Part shown: in pieces, positions 17,107 to 26,372 of the stretch
Numbering within the stretch: the first letter of the stretch is position 1
How the letters are laid out: each line of letters opens with the position of its first letter
Assembly (NCBI RefSeq): GCF_030814215.1
Contig: NZ_JAUSUT010000001.1
Span: 1,860,001 to 1,924,000 of the forward strand
Length of the DNA stretch: 64,000 nt
Direction of reading: 5' to 3'
Source of the DNA: Amycolatopsis thermophila
Lineage (GTDB): Bacteria; Actinomycetota; Actinomycetes; Mycobacteriales; Pseudonocardiaceae
Notes under the pieces: model-generated
What the model was told of the DNA's origin: nothing
What the model saw: only the letters and a program-made list of their open reading frames with translations
Database searches by the model: none
Made by a program: the position numbers and the translations under genes

Positions 17107-17874
17107 CTAGCCGCCTGCGGTGACGGTCGGTTCCGCGAAAAGCCCCACCAGTCCGGGCCACGCGCCGGGCACGAGCAGCACGGCCAGCACCGTGAACACC
17201 GGCACGATCAGGAACTTCTCCACCCCCTTGCCGGTGCGGAACCGCAGCAACCTGGGCAGGCGCAGCTCGTACCAGGTCTCCCCGGCGATCGGCACCGGGA
17301 ACAGGAACGGGCAGCCGGCCTCGGTGAGCGCGTCCCCGAGGCAATGCGTGAAGCACCCGGTGGCGACGGCGATCCCCAGCCAGCCGGTCAGCTGCGACAG
17401 CTCCGCCTCCGCGCTCGCGGTCAGCGCCCACCAGACGACCCCGCCACCGGCGACCAGCAGCAGCCAGTCGCCCAGCGCGTCGGCCGCGAGCAGCAGCGCG
17501 AACACCACCACCGCGGCGACCACGTACCAGCCGCCCGCGCGCGTGCCCGCCGTCGTCGCGGCACCGAGCCCGGCCGCGAACAGGATGGTGTGCGACAGGT
17601 GGCGGTGGCTGCCCTTGCGCCGCTCGTCGCGCGGACCCTTCGTGATCGAGTACAGGCCCGCCGAGGCGTGGCGCAACAGCCAGCACAGCAGGCCGGTGAT
17701 CGGCCCCAGCAGTTTCGAGGCGCGAGCGCCGGGGTGGTCGAGGTCCGGCAGCAGCGCGAAACCCGCGGTGGTCGCGGCGAACGCCAGCGCCTGGTGCACG
17801 GAGCCGGCGCCGATGGCCGGGGCGAGCGCGAGACCGGCGCACCAGCCGGTGAGCGCGTGGGTGGAGCCCATCAT
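17107..17874 (-). CDS. Membrane-bound metal-dependent hydrolase (YdjM/LexA-binding type)
   Basis: A 255-residue protein with about five membrane segments. It carries the family's histidine/aspartate pattern: MGSTHALTGW at the start, LLPDLDHPGA near residue 41, KGSHRHLSHTI near 88 and FTHCLGDALTEAGCPFLFP near 180. These are the metal ligands of the DUF457/YdjM membrane hydrolases. Their substrates are poorly known. It is divergent from the PPOX protein at 17923 with only 48 bp between starts. Confidence 0.78.
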   Translation of the reverse strand: MMGSTHALTGWCAGLALAPAIGAGSVHQALAFAATTAGFALLPDLDHPGARASKLLGPITGLLCWLLRHASAGLYSITKGPRDERRKGSHRHLSHTILFAAGLGAATTAGTRAGGWYVVAAVVVFALLLAADALGDWLLLVAGGGVVWWALTASAEAELSQLTGWLGIAVATGCFTHCLGDALTEAGCPFLFPVPIAGETWYELRLPRLLRFRTGKGVEKFLIVPVFTVLAVLLVPGAWPGLVGLFAEPTVTAGG

Positions 17875-17922
17875 GGAGAAGATCTTGGCAAGATGGACCC
17901 CAGCCGACGCGAAGGGACGCGC

Positions 17923-18321
17923 ATGACCACGACCACCGAGGCGCCCAGTGACGATCTGCGGGCGTTCTGGGCGGAACGACGCGTGTGCATGTTGACCACG
18001 CTGCGTCCGAACGGGAGGCCGCACGTGGTGCCCGTCGGGGTCACTGTGGACGAGAACTTCACCACAGCGCGGGTGATCTGCCGGCGTGGGAGCGTGAAGG
18101 CGCGCAACGTGCTGGCGAGCGGGTCCGCGTGGGTCGCGGTGAGCCAGGTGGAGGGCCGCCGCTGGTCGACTTTGGAGGGAACCGCTGTGGTGCGGGAGGA
18201 TCCGGAGTCGGTGTCCGACGCGGAAGCCCGGTACGCCGTGCGGTACCAGCGCCACCCGACGCCCCATCCGGAACGGATCGTGATCGAGATCAGCATCGAC
18301 CGCCGGCTCGGCATGAGGTAA
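17923..18321 (+). CDS. PPOX-class F420-dependent enzyme family protein
   Basis: A 132-residue split-beta-barrel flavin/deazaflavin-binding protein. AFWAERRVCMLTTLRPNGRPH is the usual N-terminal strand pair and NVLASGSAWVAVSQVEG the core. Actinobacterial relatives use F420 to reduce unsaturated compounds or act as heme-related proteins. The ATG at 17923 follows a GAAGGGA ribosome site. It is divergent from the membrane hydrolase. Confidence 0.8.
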   Translation: MTTTTEAPSDDLRAFWAERRVCMLTTLRPNGRPHVVPVGVTVDENFTTARVICRRGSVKARNVLASGSAWVAVSQVEGRRWSTLEGTAVVREDPESVSDAEARYAVRYQRHPTPHPERIVIEISIDRRLGMR

Positions 18322-18374
18322 AGCACACGGATGGCGGGTTGCGGACAAACGGGAAGATAGGGCAGTAATCAAGG

Positions 18375-18920
18375 GTGCGGACCGTGAAGACCCTCAAGAT
18401 CGACAGCCCGTTCGCGGGCGGCACGACGTGGGACGTCGTCGATCGGACCGTGATCGGCGCACTCGCGCCGTCGATGATCAGCACCCTCCGCCGCGGTTCG
18501 GAGGACTTCCTGTGGTTCGCCGAGCGCCGCATCGCGGGGCACCAGCTGGGCCGGCCGGGCCGCTGGGACCACCCCGTCGAGCGCGAGCTGCTGGGCTGGC
18601 GCTCGCGACTGGCCTTCAAGCTGGACCCGCCCGTCGTCATCCCCGAGATCGACCTCAAGCTGTCGCACTGGGTCCGCAACACGCACGAAGAATTCCTGCG
18701 GCGGCTGCCGGAGACCGGCGGCATGGTGCAGCTGGAGAGCGTGCGGGACGTCGACGCCTGGCTGCACACCCTGATCGACCACTACAAGGCCGTCAAAGCC
18801 GCCGGGGAGGAACAACTGGACCCGGACGCGCGGGCGACGTTGATGGCGTGGTTCCGGAACACGTTCTTCAAGATCCGCCGGGCCGCGGACCGGGTGGGAC
18901 TGTCGAGGGTGCGCCCCTGA
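18375..18920 (+). CDS. Hypothetical protein
   Basis: A 181-residue basic, tryptophan-containing soluble protein, starting at GTG 18375 or an in-frame GTG 9 bp later. I recognise no catalytic motif. It looks helical, with WDVVDRTVIGALAPSMIS, a segment of arginine/tryptophan residues (DHPVERELLGWRSRLAF) and a C-terminal WFRNTFFKIRRAADR. It is followed by about 250 bp without a gene (18921-19169), where nothing was identified. Confidence 0.65.
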   Translation: MRTVKTLKIDSPFAGGTTWDVVDRTVIGALAPSMISTLRRGSEDFLWFAERRIAGHQLGRPGRWDHPVERELLGWRSRLAFKLDPPVVIPEIDLKLSHWVRNTHEEFLRRLPETGGMVQLESVRDVDAWLHTLIDHYKAVKAAGEEQLDPDARATLMAWFRNTFFKIRRAADRVGLSRVRP

Positions 18921-19169
18921 CCGGTGGCCGCGTCGCCCCGACGATCAAAGATCCGGGGGAAAGCCCAGGTCGACGCGCATGGAGCGCCTGTCTTTTCGCC
19001 GTGCGAGGCGCAGCTGTGAAGATCAAAAGAATCCGGGTCGGGCCTGGCGGGCGCCGGCGCGGTCCCGGGCGCTCCGCGGCGATGGTGCGCAGCGAGGCGT
19101 GACCCCGGAGCCGGTCGGCGATGTGGCGGCGTTCGGCCTCGGCGGCGCTGGGTGCCTGCCGGCGCGCAG

Positions 19170-20249
19170 CTACCCGATCGGCTGCCACCAGGGGTTGAGG
19201 GGCTGGGGCTGGTCCACGTCGATCCGCTCCCCGGGGCGGGGCACGGCCAGCGCCACCCCGTGCGCCGTCGCTTCCTTCCACACCCGCTCGGCAGGCTCGC
19301 TCCAGCCGTGCATCGCCAGGCGGAACGTGCCCCAGTGCACCGGGATCAGCAGCCCACCACGCGCATCGCGGTGCGCGGATACTCCTTCTTCCGGCGTCAT
19401 GTGGATGTCGGGCCACGCCGGGTGGTACGCGCCGATCTGCACCAGCGCCGCGTCGAACGGGCCGTACTTCTCGCCGATCGTCCGGTAGCCCTCGAAGTAG
19501 CCCGAGTCGGCCGTGTAGAACACCTTCCGCCCGGACCGCGACACGATCCACGACGCCCACAGCGTGTTGTTGCGGGTGAACGCGCGACCCGAGAAGTGCT
19601 GGGCGGCCGCGGCGGTGATCTCCACCCCCGCCACCGACACCGACTCGTCCCAGTCCAGCTCGATGATCCGGTCCGCCGGGATCCGCCACCGCCGCAGGTG
19701 CGCGCCCACCCCGAGCGGCACCACGAACGGCGCGTTCTGGGTACGGGCCAGGCGCACCACCGTCGGCCGGTCCAGGTGGTCGTAGTGGTCGTGCGAAACG
19801 ATGATCACGTCCAGCTCCGGCAGCGCGGACAACTCGTGCGGCGGCTCGTGCATCCGCTTCGGCCCGACGAACCGCGACGGCGACACCCGACGGCCCCACA
19901 CCGGGTCCACCAGCACCTTCCGCCCCTCGATCTCGATCAGGGACGACGCGTGCCCGTACCAGGTCACGTGCAACCCGGCGTCGGCCGGAGCACCCGCGGG
20001 CACCAGCGGCACGGGGCCCGTCGGCTTGCGCTGCTGCTTGCCGAACACCATCTCGCCGACCAGGTCGCGCGCCCGGGTGGGCTGCACCAGCGGCGGGGCG
20101 AGGTTCCGGAAACGCCCGTCGTGGAACTGCGGGGAGCGCCGCATGCGCTCGGGATCGGGCCTGCCGCCGAAGGAAACCGGGATCTCCCACAGCGCACCCA
20201 CAGCCGCGCCCAGCAGCGCGGGCACCACCCACCGGATCTTTCTCGCCAT
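19170..20249 (-). CDS. MBL-fold metallohydrolase (NAPE-PLD/UlaG-like)
   Basis: A 359-residue metallo-beta-lactamase-fold protein. An N-terminal hydrophobic stretch (VVPALLGAAVGALW) suggests membrane attachment or export. The two-metal site motif is SHDHYDHLD near residue 155, with later ligands in YTADSGYFEG near 250 and PVHWGTFRL near 320. The order and spacing match the N-acylphosphatidylethanolamine phospholipase-D-like group rather than beta-lactamases. The physiological substrate is unknown. Confidence 0.85.
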   Translation of the reverse strand: MARKIRWVVPALLGAAVGALWEIPVSFGGRPDPERMRRSPQFHDGRFRNLAPPLVQPTRARDLVGEMVFGKQQRKPTGPVPLVPAGAPADAGLHVTWYGHASSLIEIEGRKVLVDPVWGRRVSPSRFVGPKRMHEPPHELSALPELDVIIVSHDHYDHLDRPTVVRLARTQNAPFVVPLGVGAHLRRWRIPADRIIELDWDESVSVAGVEITAAAAQHFSGRAFTRNNTLWASWIVSRSGRKVFYTADSGYFEGYRTIGEKYGPFDAALVQIGAYHPAWPDIHMTPEEGVSAHRDARGGLLIPVHWGTFRLAMHGWSEPAERVWKEATAHGVALAVPRPGERIDVDQPQPLNPWWQPIG

Positions 20250-20456
20250 GCCCTCGAAACTACGCGCGGCCCCCGGAAGTTCCCAGCGGCGCGGTCGGCG
20301 AGCGGAACCCCGGCCCCTGGACCAGGCGGTACACCGCCGCGGGAGATCACGTCCCGGTATCCCGCCACGCCGTCGCTCGGCCGGCGGGTGAGCGACGGGG
20401 CACCGAAACCGTCCACTTCGTACAGTCGGAGAGCGCGACCAGTTCCCCTTCGACGA

Positions 20457-20780
20457 TCAACCGGCGCGGGTCTCGCTCACCAGCCATTCCAGGTACTCGG
20501 AGCTGCCGCCCTCGATGGGGGTCGCGATGATCTCCGGGACCTCGTAGTTGTGCTGCTCCTTGATCAGCTCGACCAGCGGCGCCACCCGGTCGGCCGCGGT
20601 CTTGATCTCGACGCGCCACTCGGGGTCGGCCTGCACCTCGCCGTCCCACCGGTAAACGCTCAGGATCGGGCCCACGATCTGGGCGCAGGCACCCAGCCGC
20701 GCCTCGACGGCCTGCGCCGCCAGCTCACGGGCCGTCGTTTCGCTGTCGGTCGTGGACGACACGATCACGTGTTCACGCAT
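20457..20780 (-). CDS. cutA: Divalent cation tolerance protein CutA
   Basis: A 107-residue CutA1 protein, a small trimeric ferredoxin-like fold linked to copper tolerance in E. coli, with a debated role. It shows VIVSSTTDSETTARELAAQA at the start, ARLGACAQI near residue 30, SVYRWDGEVQADPEWRVEIK near 43 and the closing YEVPEIIATPIEGGSSEYLEWL. Length is standard. The 207 bp downstream, to the MBL gene, hold nothing identified. Confidence 0.9.
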   Translation of the reverse strand: MREHVIVSSTTDSETTARELAAQAVEARLGACAQIVGPILSVYRWDGEVQADPEWRVEIKTAADRVAPLVELIKEQHNYEVPEIIATPIEGGSSEYLEWLVSETRAG

Positions 20781-20807
20781 GCGCCCGATTAGAGCACCAC
20801 GCGCGGG

Positions 20808-21170
20808 TCAAACCCAGCCCGCGTGCTTGTCCTCGCGCTGTTCGTCGGCGCCCGCGGCGGCCCGGTGGGTCAGCGCGGCCACCGCCTGCTCCATCTCCGT
20901 GCGCACCTGGTCCTCGTCGGTGCGGTCGGTGTGCAGCTTGATCGTGATTTCGCACTGCGCCGGGCCGCGTTCGATGACGTGCAGCTCGCCGCAGTCGTCA
21001 CCGTCGCTCTCGGTGCCCCACGCCAGTTCCCGGTTCGCCGCGTCCGCGCGCAGCCAGCCCTCCGCGAGCTTCTGCGGGAGGAATCTCGGCAAGTTCGGCG
21101 CGTCGGAGATGAACGCGAACGCCTCGTCGGCGGGCAGGTCGGCGGTCGCGCTGTACCTGAACGTTCCCAT
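20808..21170 (-). CDS. SRPBCC family protein
   Basis: A 120-residue START-like protein: MGTFRYSATADLPADEAFAF, then SDAPNLPRFLP and a central antiparallel sheet (CGELHVIERGPAQCEITIKL) with a final helix. Such proteins bind hydrophobic ligands; some are polyketide cyclases or lipid carriers. The longer upstream open frame is antisense to the Ppx gene and was discarded. It is divergent from ppx/gppA with 52 bp between starts. Confidence 0.75.
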   Translation of the reverse strand: MGTFRYSATADLPADEAFAFISDAPNLPRFLPQKLAEGWLRADAANRELAWGTESDGDDCGELHVIERGPAQCEITIKLHTDRTDEDQVRTEMEQAVAALTHRAAAGADEQREDKHAGWV

Positions 21171-21222
21171 GAGTTCACGAATATCCGTGTGGCGCAGGGT
21201 TAAACGGGGTACATAGGCCCTT

Positions 21223-22251
21223 ATGCGACTCGGCGTGCTCGACATCGGCTCGAACTCGGCACAGCTCCAGATCGTGGATGCCCACCCGGGCGCACCGCCA
21301 TTGCCCGCGCTCGCGGTGAAAGAGCCCACACGCCTGGCCGAGGAGATCGAGGAGGACGGCGCGATCGCCGAGGCCGGGGTGTGCCGCGCGGTGGACGCGG
21401 TGGAGGCGGCGCTGGAAGCGGCCCGGTTGCACCGCGTCGAGCAGCTGTTCCTGTTCGCGACGTCGGCGATCCGCGACGCGAAGAACCGGGACGAGATCAT
21501 CAACCGGATCGAGGAGCGCACCAGCGTGCGTCCGCAGTTCCTCACCGGTGAGGACGAGGCTCGGCTCACCTACGCCGCCGCGCACCGCTGGTACGGCTGG
21601 TCGGCGGGACGCCTGCTGCTGCTCGACATCGGCGGCGGTTCGCTGGAGATCGCGCTGGGCCGGGACGCCGAACCGCAGCTCACGCTCTCCCTGCCGCTCG
21701 GCGCGGGCCGGCTGACGCGGATGTTCCTGCCCGACGACCCGCCGTCGGTCAAGCAGGTCAAGGCCTTGCGGCGGCACGTGCGGGACATGCTGCGCGAGGT
21801 CGCCGACCGGCTGCGGTGGGAGGGTGTGCCGGCCCGCGCGGTCGCCACGTCCAAGACGTTCAAGCAGCTGGCCCGTCTGGCCGGGGCGCCGCCGCAACGG
21901 CGGGGGCCGTTCGTGCGGCGCGCCCTCACCGTCGAAGCGCTCAACGCGTGGATCCCGCGTCTGGCCGAGATGAAGACGTCGGAACGGGCGCGCCTGCGCG
22001 GGGTTTCCGCGCCGCGGGCCCGGCAGATCCTGGCCGGCGCGATCGTCGCGAAGGCGACCATGGACACGCTCGACATCCGCAAGGTCGACGTGTGCCCGTG
22101 GGCGTTGCGCGAGGGGATCATGCTGCACCACCTGCAGACGCTGCAGGTCTACGACGGCCTTCCGCTGCAGGCGATCAGCACCGCCGTTCCGGAGGTGTCG
22201 GCCCGCGGCTCCACGGGTAAGCCCCTGGTGGGACTGAGCCGAGGAGCGTGA
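21223..22251 (+). CDS. Ppx/GppA family exopolyphosphatase
   Basis: A 342-residue actin-fold phosphatase. It has the phosphate-1 motif LDIGSNSAQL at residues 6-15, an acidic ATSAIRDAKNRDE block near 85, the GEDEAR loop near 109 and phosphate-2 LLDIGGGSLEIALG near 131. These enzymes cleave inorganic polyphosphate or pppGpp and so touch the stringent response. Length matches the single-domain actinobacterial type. It is followed after 10 bp by the ThDP enzyme on the same strand. Confidence 0.87.
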   Translation: MRLGVLDIGSNSAQLQIVDAHPGAPPLPALAVKEPTRLAEEIEEDGAIAEAGVCRAVDAVEAALEAARLHRVEQLFLFATSAIRDAKNRDEIINRIEERTSVRPQFLTGEDEARLTYAAAHRWYGWSAGRLLLLDIGGGSLEIALGRDAEPQLTLSLPLGAGRLTRMFLPDDPPSVKQVKALRRHVRDMLREVADRLRWEGVPARAVATSKTFKQLARLAGAPPQRRGPFVRRALTVEALNAWIPRLAEMKTSERARLRGVSAPRARQILAGAIVAKATMDTLDIRKVDVCPWALREGIMLHHLQTLQVYDGLPLQAISTAVPEVSARGSTGKPLVGLSRGA

Positions 22252-22261
22252 GGAGTTTTCC

Positions 22262-24049
22262 ATGTCGGAGACGGTCGGCGACCACTTGCTGCGGCGCCTG
22301 CGAGAATGGGACGTGGAGCAGGTTTTCGCCTACCCCGGAGACGGGATCAACGGCATCGTCTCCGCGTTCGGCAAGGCGGACAACCACCCCCGGTTCGTCC
22401 AGGCCCGGCACGAGGAGATGGCCGCGTTCGAGGCGGTGGGGTACGCCAAGTTCAGCGGGCACGTCGGGGTGTGCATGGCGACCTCGGGGCCGGGCGCCAT
22501 CCACCTCCTCAACGGGTTGTACGACGCCAAGCTCGACCACGTGCCGGTGGTGGCGATCGTCGGGCAGACCGCGCGCAGCGCGATGGGCGGGTCCTACCAG
22601 CAGGAAGTGGACCTGCAGCCGCTGTTCAAGGACGTCGCCAGCGAGTACCTGGTCGAGGTCAACGTCGCCGAGCAGCTGCCCAACGCGCTCGACCGGGCCA
22701 TCCGCACGGCGCTGGCCAAGCGGGCGCCGACGGCGCTCATCATCCCGGCCGACCTGCAGGAAGAGCCGTACACCGCGCCGAAGCACGCGTTCAAGCAGGT
22801 GCCCTCGAGCCCGCCCGGGTTCCCGCACCCGGTGGTGATCCCGCCGGAGGACGAACTGTCCCGCGCCGCGGAGATCCTCAACGAGGGCGAGAAGGTCGCG
22901 ATCCTCATCGGGCAGGGCGCGCGCAACGCCGCCGCCGAGGTCCGGGAGATCGCCGAGCTGACCGGCGCTGGTGTCGCGAAGGCGTTGCTGGGCAAGGACG
23001 TCCTGCCCGACGACCTGCCGTACGTGACCGGCTCGATCGGCCTGCTCGGCACGCGGCCCAGCTACGAGATGATGCGCGACTGCGACACGTTGCTGATCGT
23101 CGGGTCGAACTTCCCGTACAGCCAGTTCCTGCCGGAGTTCGGCAAGGCGCGCGCGATCCAGATCGACATCGACGGCAGCATGATCGGCATGCGCTACCCG
23201 ACCGAGGTGAACCTGGTCGGCGAGGCGAAGGGCACGCTGCGGTCGCTGCTGCCGATGGTGCGGCGCAAGGAGAACCGCGGCTGGCGGGAGACGATCGAGA
23301 AGAACGTCGCGTCCTGGTGGGAGACCGTCGAGCAGCAGGCGATGGTCGACGCGGACCCGGTCAACCCGATGCGGGTCGTGCACGAGCTGTCGCAGCGCAT
23401 CCCGGAGGACGCGATCGTCACCGCCGACTCGGGTTCCTCGACCAACTGGTACGCCCGGAACCTGAAGATCCGCGGGCGGATGCGCAGCACGCTGTCCGGG
23501 ACACTCGCCACGATGGGGCCGGGCGTGCCGTACGCGATCGGGGCGAAGTTCGCCTGTCCCGGCCGGCCGGTGATCGCGCTCGAGGGCGACGGCGCGATGC
23601 AGATGAACGGGATGGCCGAACTGCTCACCATCCAGCGCTACCACCACCTGTGGTCGGATCCGCGGCTGGTCGTGTGCGTGTTCCACAACAACGACCTCAA
23701 CCAGGTCACGTGGGAACTGCGCGCGATGGGCGGTTCGCCGAAGTTCGAGGACTCCCAGTCGCTGCCGGAGTTCTCCTACGCGGAGTTCGCCCGGTCGCTC
23801 GGGTTCGAGGCGGTCGCCGTCGATTCGCCGGACCAGCTGGGCGCGGCGTGGGACCGGGTGCTGTCGGCGGACCGGCCGTCGCTGCTGGACGTGCGCTGCG
23901 ACCCGGAGGTGCCGCCGATCCCGCCGCACGCCACGTTCGAGCAGATCAAGTCCACCACGGAGGCGATGCTCAAGGGCGACCGCGACGCGTGGCACGTCCT
24001 GGTCGAGGGCTTGAAGACCAAGGCGCAGGAACTGCTGCCGAACCGCTAG
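22262..24049 (+). CDS. ThDP-dependent enzyme, pyruvate oxidase/acetolactate-synthase-like
   Basis: A 595-residue three-domain ThDP enzyme. The pyrimidine domain has AYPGDGINGI near residue 24 and the catalytic Glu in RHEEMAAFEAVG near 44. A central FAD/UDP-type domain is about 190-330. The PP domain has the ThDP/Mg motif EGDGAMQMNGMAELLT near 440 with the paired NN in FHNNDLNQVT near 480. It most resembles the YdaP/pyruvate-oxidase-like proteins common in soil bacteria. Whether it makes acetate, acetyl phosphate or acetolactate cannot be decided. Its downstream flank is occupied by an insertion sequence. Confidence 0.83.
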   Translation: MSETVGDHLLRRLREWDVEQVFAYPGDGINGIVSAFGKADNHPRFVQARHEEMAAFEAVGYAKFSGHVGVCMATSGPGAIHLLNGLYDAKLDHVPVVAIVGQTARSAMGGSYQQEVDLQPLFKDVASEYLVEVNVAEQLPNALDRAIRTALAKRAPTALIIPADLQEEPYTAPKHAFKQVPSSPPGFPHPVVIPPEDELSRAAEILNEGEKVAILIGQGARNAAAEVREIAELTGAGVAKALLGKDVLPDDLPYVTGSIGLLGTRPSYEMMRDCDTLLIVGSNFPYSQFLPEFGKARAIQIDIDGSMIGMRYPTEVNLVGEAKGTLRSLLPMVRRKENRGWRETIEKNVASWWETVEQQAMVDADPVNPMRVVHELSQRIPEDAIVTADSGSSTNWYARNLKIRGRMRSTLSGTLATMGPGVPYAIGAKFACPGRPVIALEGDGAMQMNGMAELLTIQRYHHLWSDPRLVVCVFHNNDLNQVTWELRAMGGSPKFEDSQSLPEFSYAEFARSLGFEAVAVDSPDQLGAAWDRVLSADRPSLLDVRCDPEVPPIPPHATFEQIKSTTEAMLKGDRDAWHVLVEGLKTKAQELLPNR

Positions 24050-24104
24050 CGACTCACGGACTCGGCTACTCGTGATGGCGTGCCGTGATCACCTGGACCA
24101 AGGC

Positions 24105-25206
24105 GTTGTCAGACACGCGCTAGATGTTCTGTCCCGTGAGGTTGGGTATGCGGGTGGTGGGTGGGCCGCCGATGCTGGCGTGGTGGCGGTGATGGTTGTA
24201 GTGGTGGAGGAAGTCGGGCAACGCGGCGCGCCGTGCGGTGTCTGATGTGTAGGGCTGGGCGTAGGCCCATTCGTCGAGCAGGGTGCGGTTGAACCGCTCC
24301 ACTTTCCCGTTGGTTTGCGGGTAGGGGCGGGTGCGTTTGTGCTGGATACCGGCGTGGGTGAGGGTGTTGCGCCAGTCGCGTGAGCGATAGCAGGAGCCGT
24401 TGTCGGTCAGTACCCGCTGCACGGTGATGCCGTGGGAGGCGAAGAACGCCTGCGCTCGGTGCCAGAACGCGACCGCGGTGGCCTTCGTCTCATCGGGCAG
24501 GATCTCGGTGTAGGCCAGCCGGGAGTGGTCGTCCACGGCGTTGTGCAGGTAGCTATAGCCGATCTGGGGTTTGCCGTGCGGGTAGCGGGCGGTGGTGGTG
24601 GCCTTGCGGTGCTGGTTGCCGGTGGCGCGGTCGCAGATCTTGTGGCCGCCGCCGCCGGGGATGTTGCCCAGCTTCTTGATGTCGACATGCACCAGCTCGC
24701 CCGGGGCGGCGCGTTCGTAGCGGCGCACCACCCGCCCGGTGGCCCGGTCCAGATCGGCCAGCCGCGCCAAGCCGTAGCGGGTCAGCACCCGATGCACGGT
24801 GGAGGCGACCAACCCCAGCAGGGCAGCGATGCGCGCCGGCCCCCACCGGCGCACCACCCGGACCTTGATGATCCGCCGCTCGGTCCGGGTCGGTGTCCGA
24901 TGCGGGCTGTGATGCGGACGTGAGGACCGGTCGACCATGCCGGCCTCACCCCCGGCACGGTAGCGATCAGTCCACCGCTGCACGGTGGCCACCGACACCT
25001 GGAACCGCTCCGCCGCCCGCCGCAACGGCCACCCCTCCTCCACGACACACCGAGCCAGACGCAGCCTGCCGGTCGGAGTCAGCGGAGCGTTACGGTGGGA
25101 CACGAGGACCTCCTGAGGAGCGGTGCAGATTGTGGTGATCCACACCGAACCCGGAGGTCCTCCCTCACCTCAAGATCATCAACTACGTGTCCCGCCGTTC
25201 ACAACC
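24105..25206 (-). mobile_element. IS481-family insertion sequence (ends approximate)
   Basis: A single-gene element with an IS481-type DDE transposase on the minus strand. Outward from the gene both sides contain a GTTGT sequence (about 24105 on the left, its complement about 25202-25206 on the right) with a loosely matching inner stretch (GACACG ... AGATG against GACACG ... TGATG). The inverted repeats are imperfect and no target duplication was found, so the exact ends are uncertain. It lies between the ThDP gene and the CoA-transferase gene and breaks neither. Confidence 0.7.
24120..25103 (-). CDS. IS481 family transposase
   Basis: A 327-residue transposase. A helix-turn-helix pair at the N-terminus (GWPLRRAAERFQVSVATVQRW, about residues 21-41) is followed by the rve catalytic core. 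The DDE residues are Asp in LVHVDIKKLG, Asp in VLTDNGSCY and Glu in NGKVERFNRTL. The frame is intact, so the element may still move. The GTG at 25103 follows an AGGAGG ribosome site; a longer in-frame extension upstream is less likely. Confidence 0.9.
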   Translation of the reverse strand: MSHRNAPLTPTGRLRLARCVVEEGWPLRRAAERFQVSVATVQRWTDRYRAGGEAGMVDRSSRPHHSPHRTPTRTERRIIKVRVVRRWGPARIAALLGLVASTVHRVLTRYGLARLADLDRATGRVVRRYERAAPGELVHVDIKKLGNIPGGGGHKICDRATGNQHRKATTTARYPHGKPQIGYSYLHNAVDDHSRLAYTEILPDETKATAVAFWHRAQAFFASHGITVQRVLTDNGSCYRSRDWRNTLTHAGIQHKRTRPYPQTNGKVERFNRTLLDEWAYAQPYTSDTARRAALPDFLHHYNHHRHHASIGGPPTTRIPNLTGQNI

Positions 25207-25222
25207 TCCCCGGGCACTACAG

Positions 25223-26362
25223 CTAGTCCTCCTTGAGCCAGGCGCGCACTTCGTCGGTGTGCTCGCCGAGTTTCGGCGGCGCCTGGCGGTAGGTCGGCGG
25301 CGTCTTGGTCAGGCCGATCGGGTTGCGCACGACGTCGAGCCCGCCCAGCGGCACGCGCGGCGCGAGCCCGAGCCGGTCGGCGAGCTGGAACGCCTCGGCG
25401 AGGTCGTTGACCGGGCCGCACGGCACCCCCAGGGGCGTGAGCAGCTCGAACCACTCGTCGGCCGTTCCGGTGCGGAGCCGGGCGCCGAGCAGGTCGGCCA
25501 GTTCGGCGACGTGCGCGACCCGCTGGGCGTTGGTAGCGAAGCGTTCGTCGCCGGCCAGCTCGGGGATGCCGAGCGCCCCGGTGAGCGCCGCGAACTGCCG
25601 GTCGTTGCCCACCGCGATCACGATCGGCCGGTCGGCGGCCTGGAACACCTCGTACGGCGCGACCGACGGGTGCCGGTTGCCCAGGATGCCGGGCACGACG
25701 TCGGCCATCACGTGGTTCGCGCTCTGGTTGACCATGCTCGACAACAGGGCTCCGAGCAGGCTGATCTCGAGCAGTTGCCCCTCACCGGTCGCGTCGCGGT
25801 GGCGCAGCGCGGACAGGATCCCGACCGCGGCGTGCAGGCCGGTGAGGACGTCGACCAGCGCGACACCCACCTTCGTCGGTTCGCCCGGCGCGGGCCCGGT
25901 GACGCTCATCAGCCCGCCCACGGCCTGCAGGAGCAGGTCGTAGCCGGGTAGGGCCGCGCCCGCCCCGCTGCCGAACCCGGAGATCGAGCAGTACACCAGG
26001 CCGGGGTTGTCCCCGGCGAGGTCGTCGTAGCCGAGGCCGTACCGGGCCATCGTGCCCGGGCGGAAGTTCTCGACCAGCACGTCGGCCCGCCGCGCGAGGG
26101 CCTTCGCGGCGGCCAGGTCGTCCGCGTCGCCGAGGTCGAGGGCGATCGAGCGCTTGTTGCGGTTGACCGACCGGAAGTAGACGGCCTCGCCGTCGGCGTG
26201 CGGCGGCCCCCAGGCGCGGGTGTCGTCACCGGCGCCGGGCCGTTCCACCTTGATCACCTCGGCACCGAGGTCGGCCAGCAGCATGGTCGCGTACGGCGCG
26301 GCGAGCACCCGGCTGAAGTCGGCGACGACAACGCCGGACAACGCCCCGTTTCGATCGGTCAC
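25223..26362 (-). CDS. CaiB/BaiF family CoA-transferase
   Basis: A 379-residue class III CoA-transferase, which moves CoA between carboxylic acids through an aspartyl-CoA intermediate. The N-terminus has VVADFSRVLAAPYATMLLADLGAEVIKVE split over the usual first block, followed by NKRSIALDL near residue 70. The catalytic Asp is in KVGVALVDVLTGLHA near 167. Length is typical. The C-terminus ends with the normal HTDEVRAWLKED. The natural acid is unknown. It is 10 bp from the flavin monooxygenase on the same strand, so the two may be one operon. Confidence 0.88.
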   Translation of the reverse strand: MTDRNGALSGVVVADFSRVLAAPYATMLLADLGAEVIKVERPGAGDDTRAWGPPHADGEAVYFRSVNRNKRSIALDLGDADDLAAAKALARRADVLVENFRPGTMARYGLGYDDLAGDNPGLVYCSISGFGSGAGAALPGYDLLLQAVGGLMSVTGPAPGEPTKVGVALVDVLTGLHAAVGILSALRHRDATGEGQLLEISLLGALLSSMVNQSANHVMADVVPGILGNRHPSVAPYEVFQAADRPIVIAVGNDRQFAALTGALGIPELAGDERFATNAQRVAHVAELADLLGARLRTGTADEWFELLTPLGVPCGPVNDLAEAFQLADRLGLAPRVPLGGLDVVRNPIGLTKTPPTYRQAPPKLGEHTDEVRAWLKED

Positions 26363-26372
26363 ACCGTCCCTT

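Noticed and set aside
18921-19169. Possible small RNA with two similar GATCAAA(A)GA-(A)TCCGGG stretches
   Set aside because: Only two short imperfect matches and no promoter or terminator; too weak to call.
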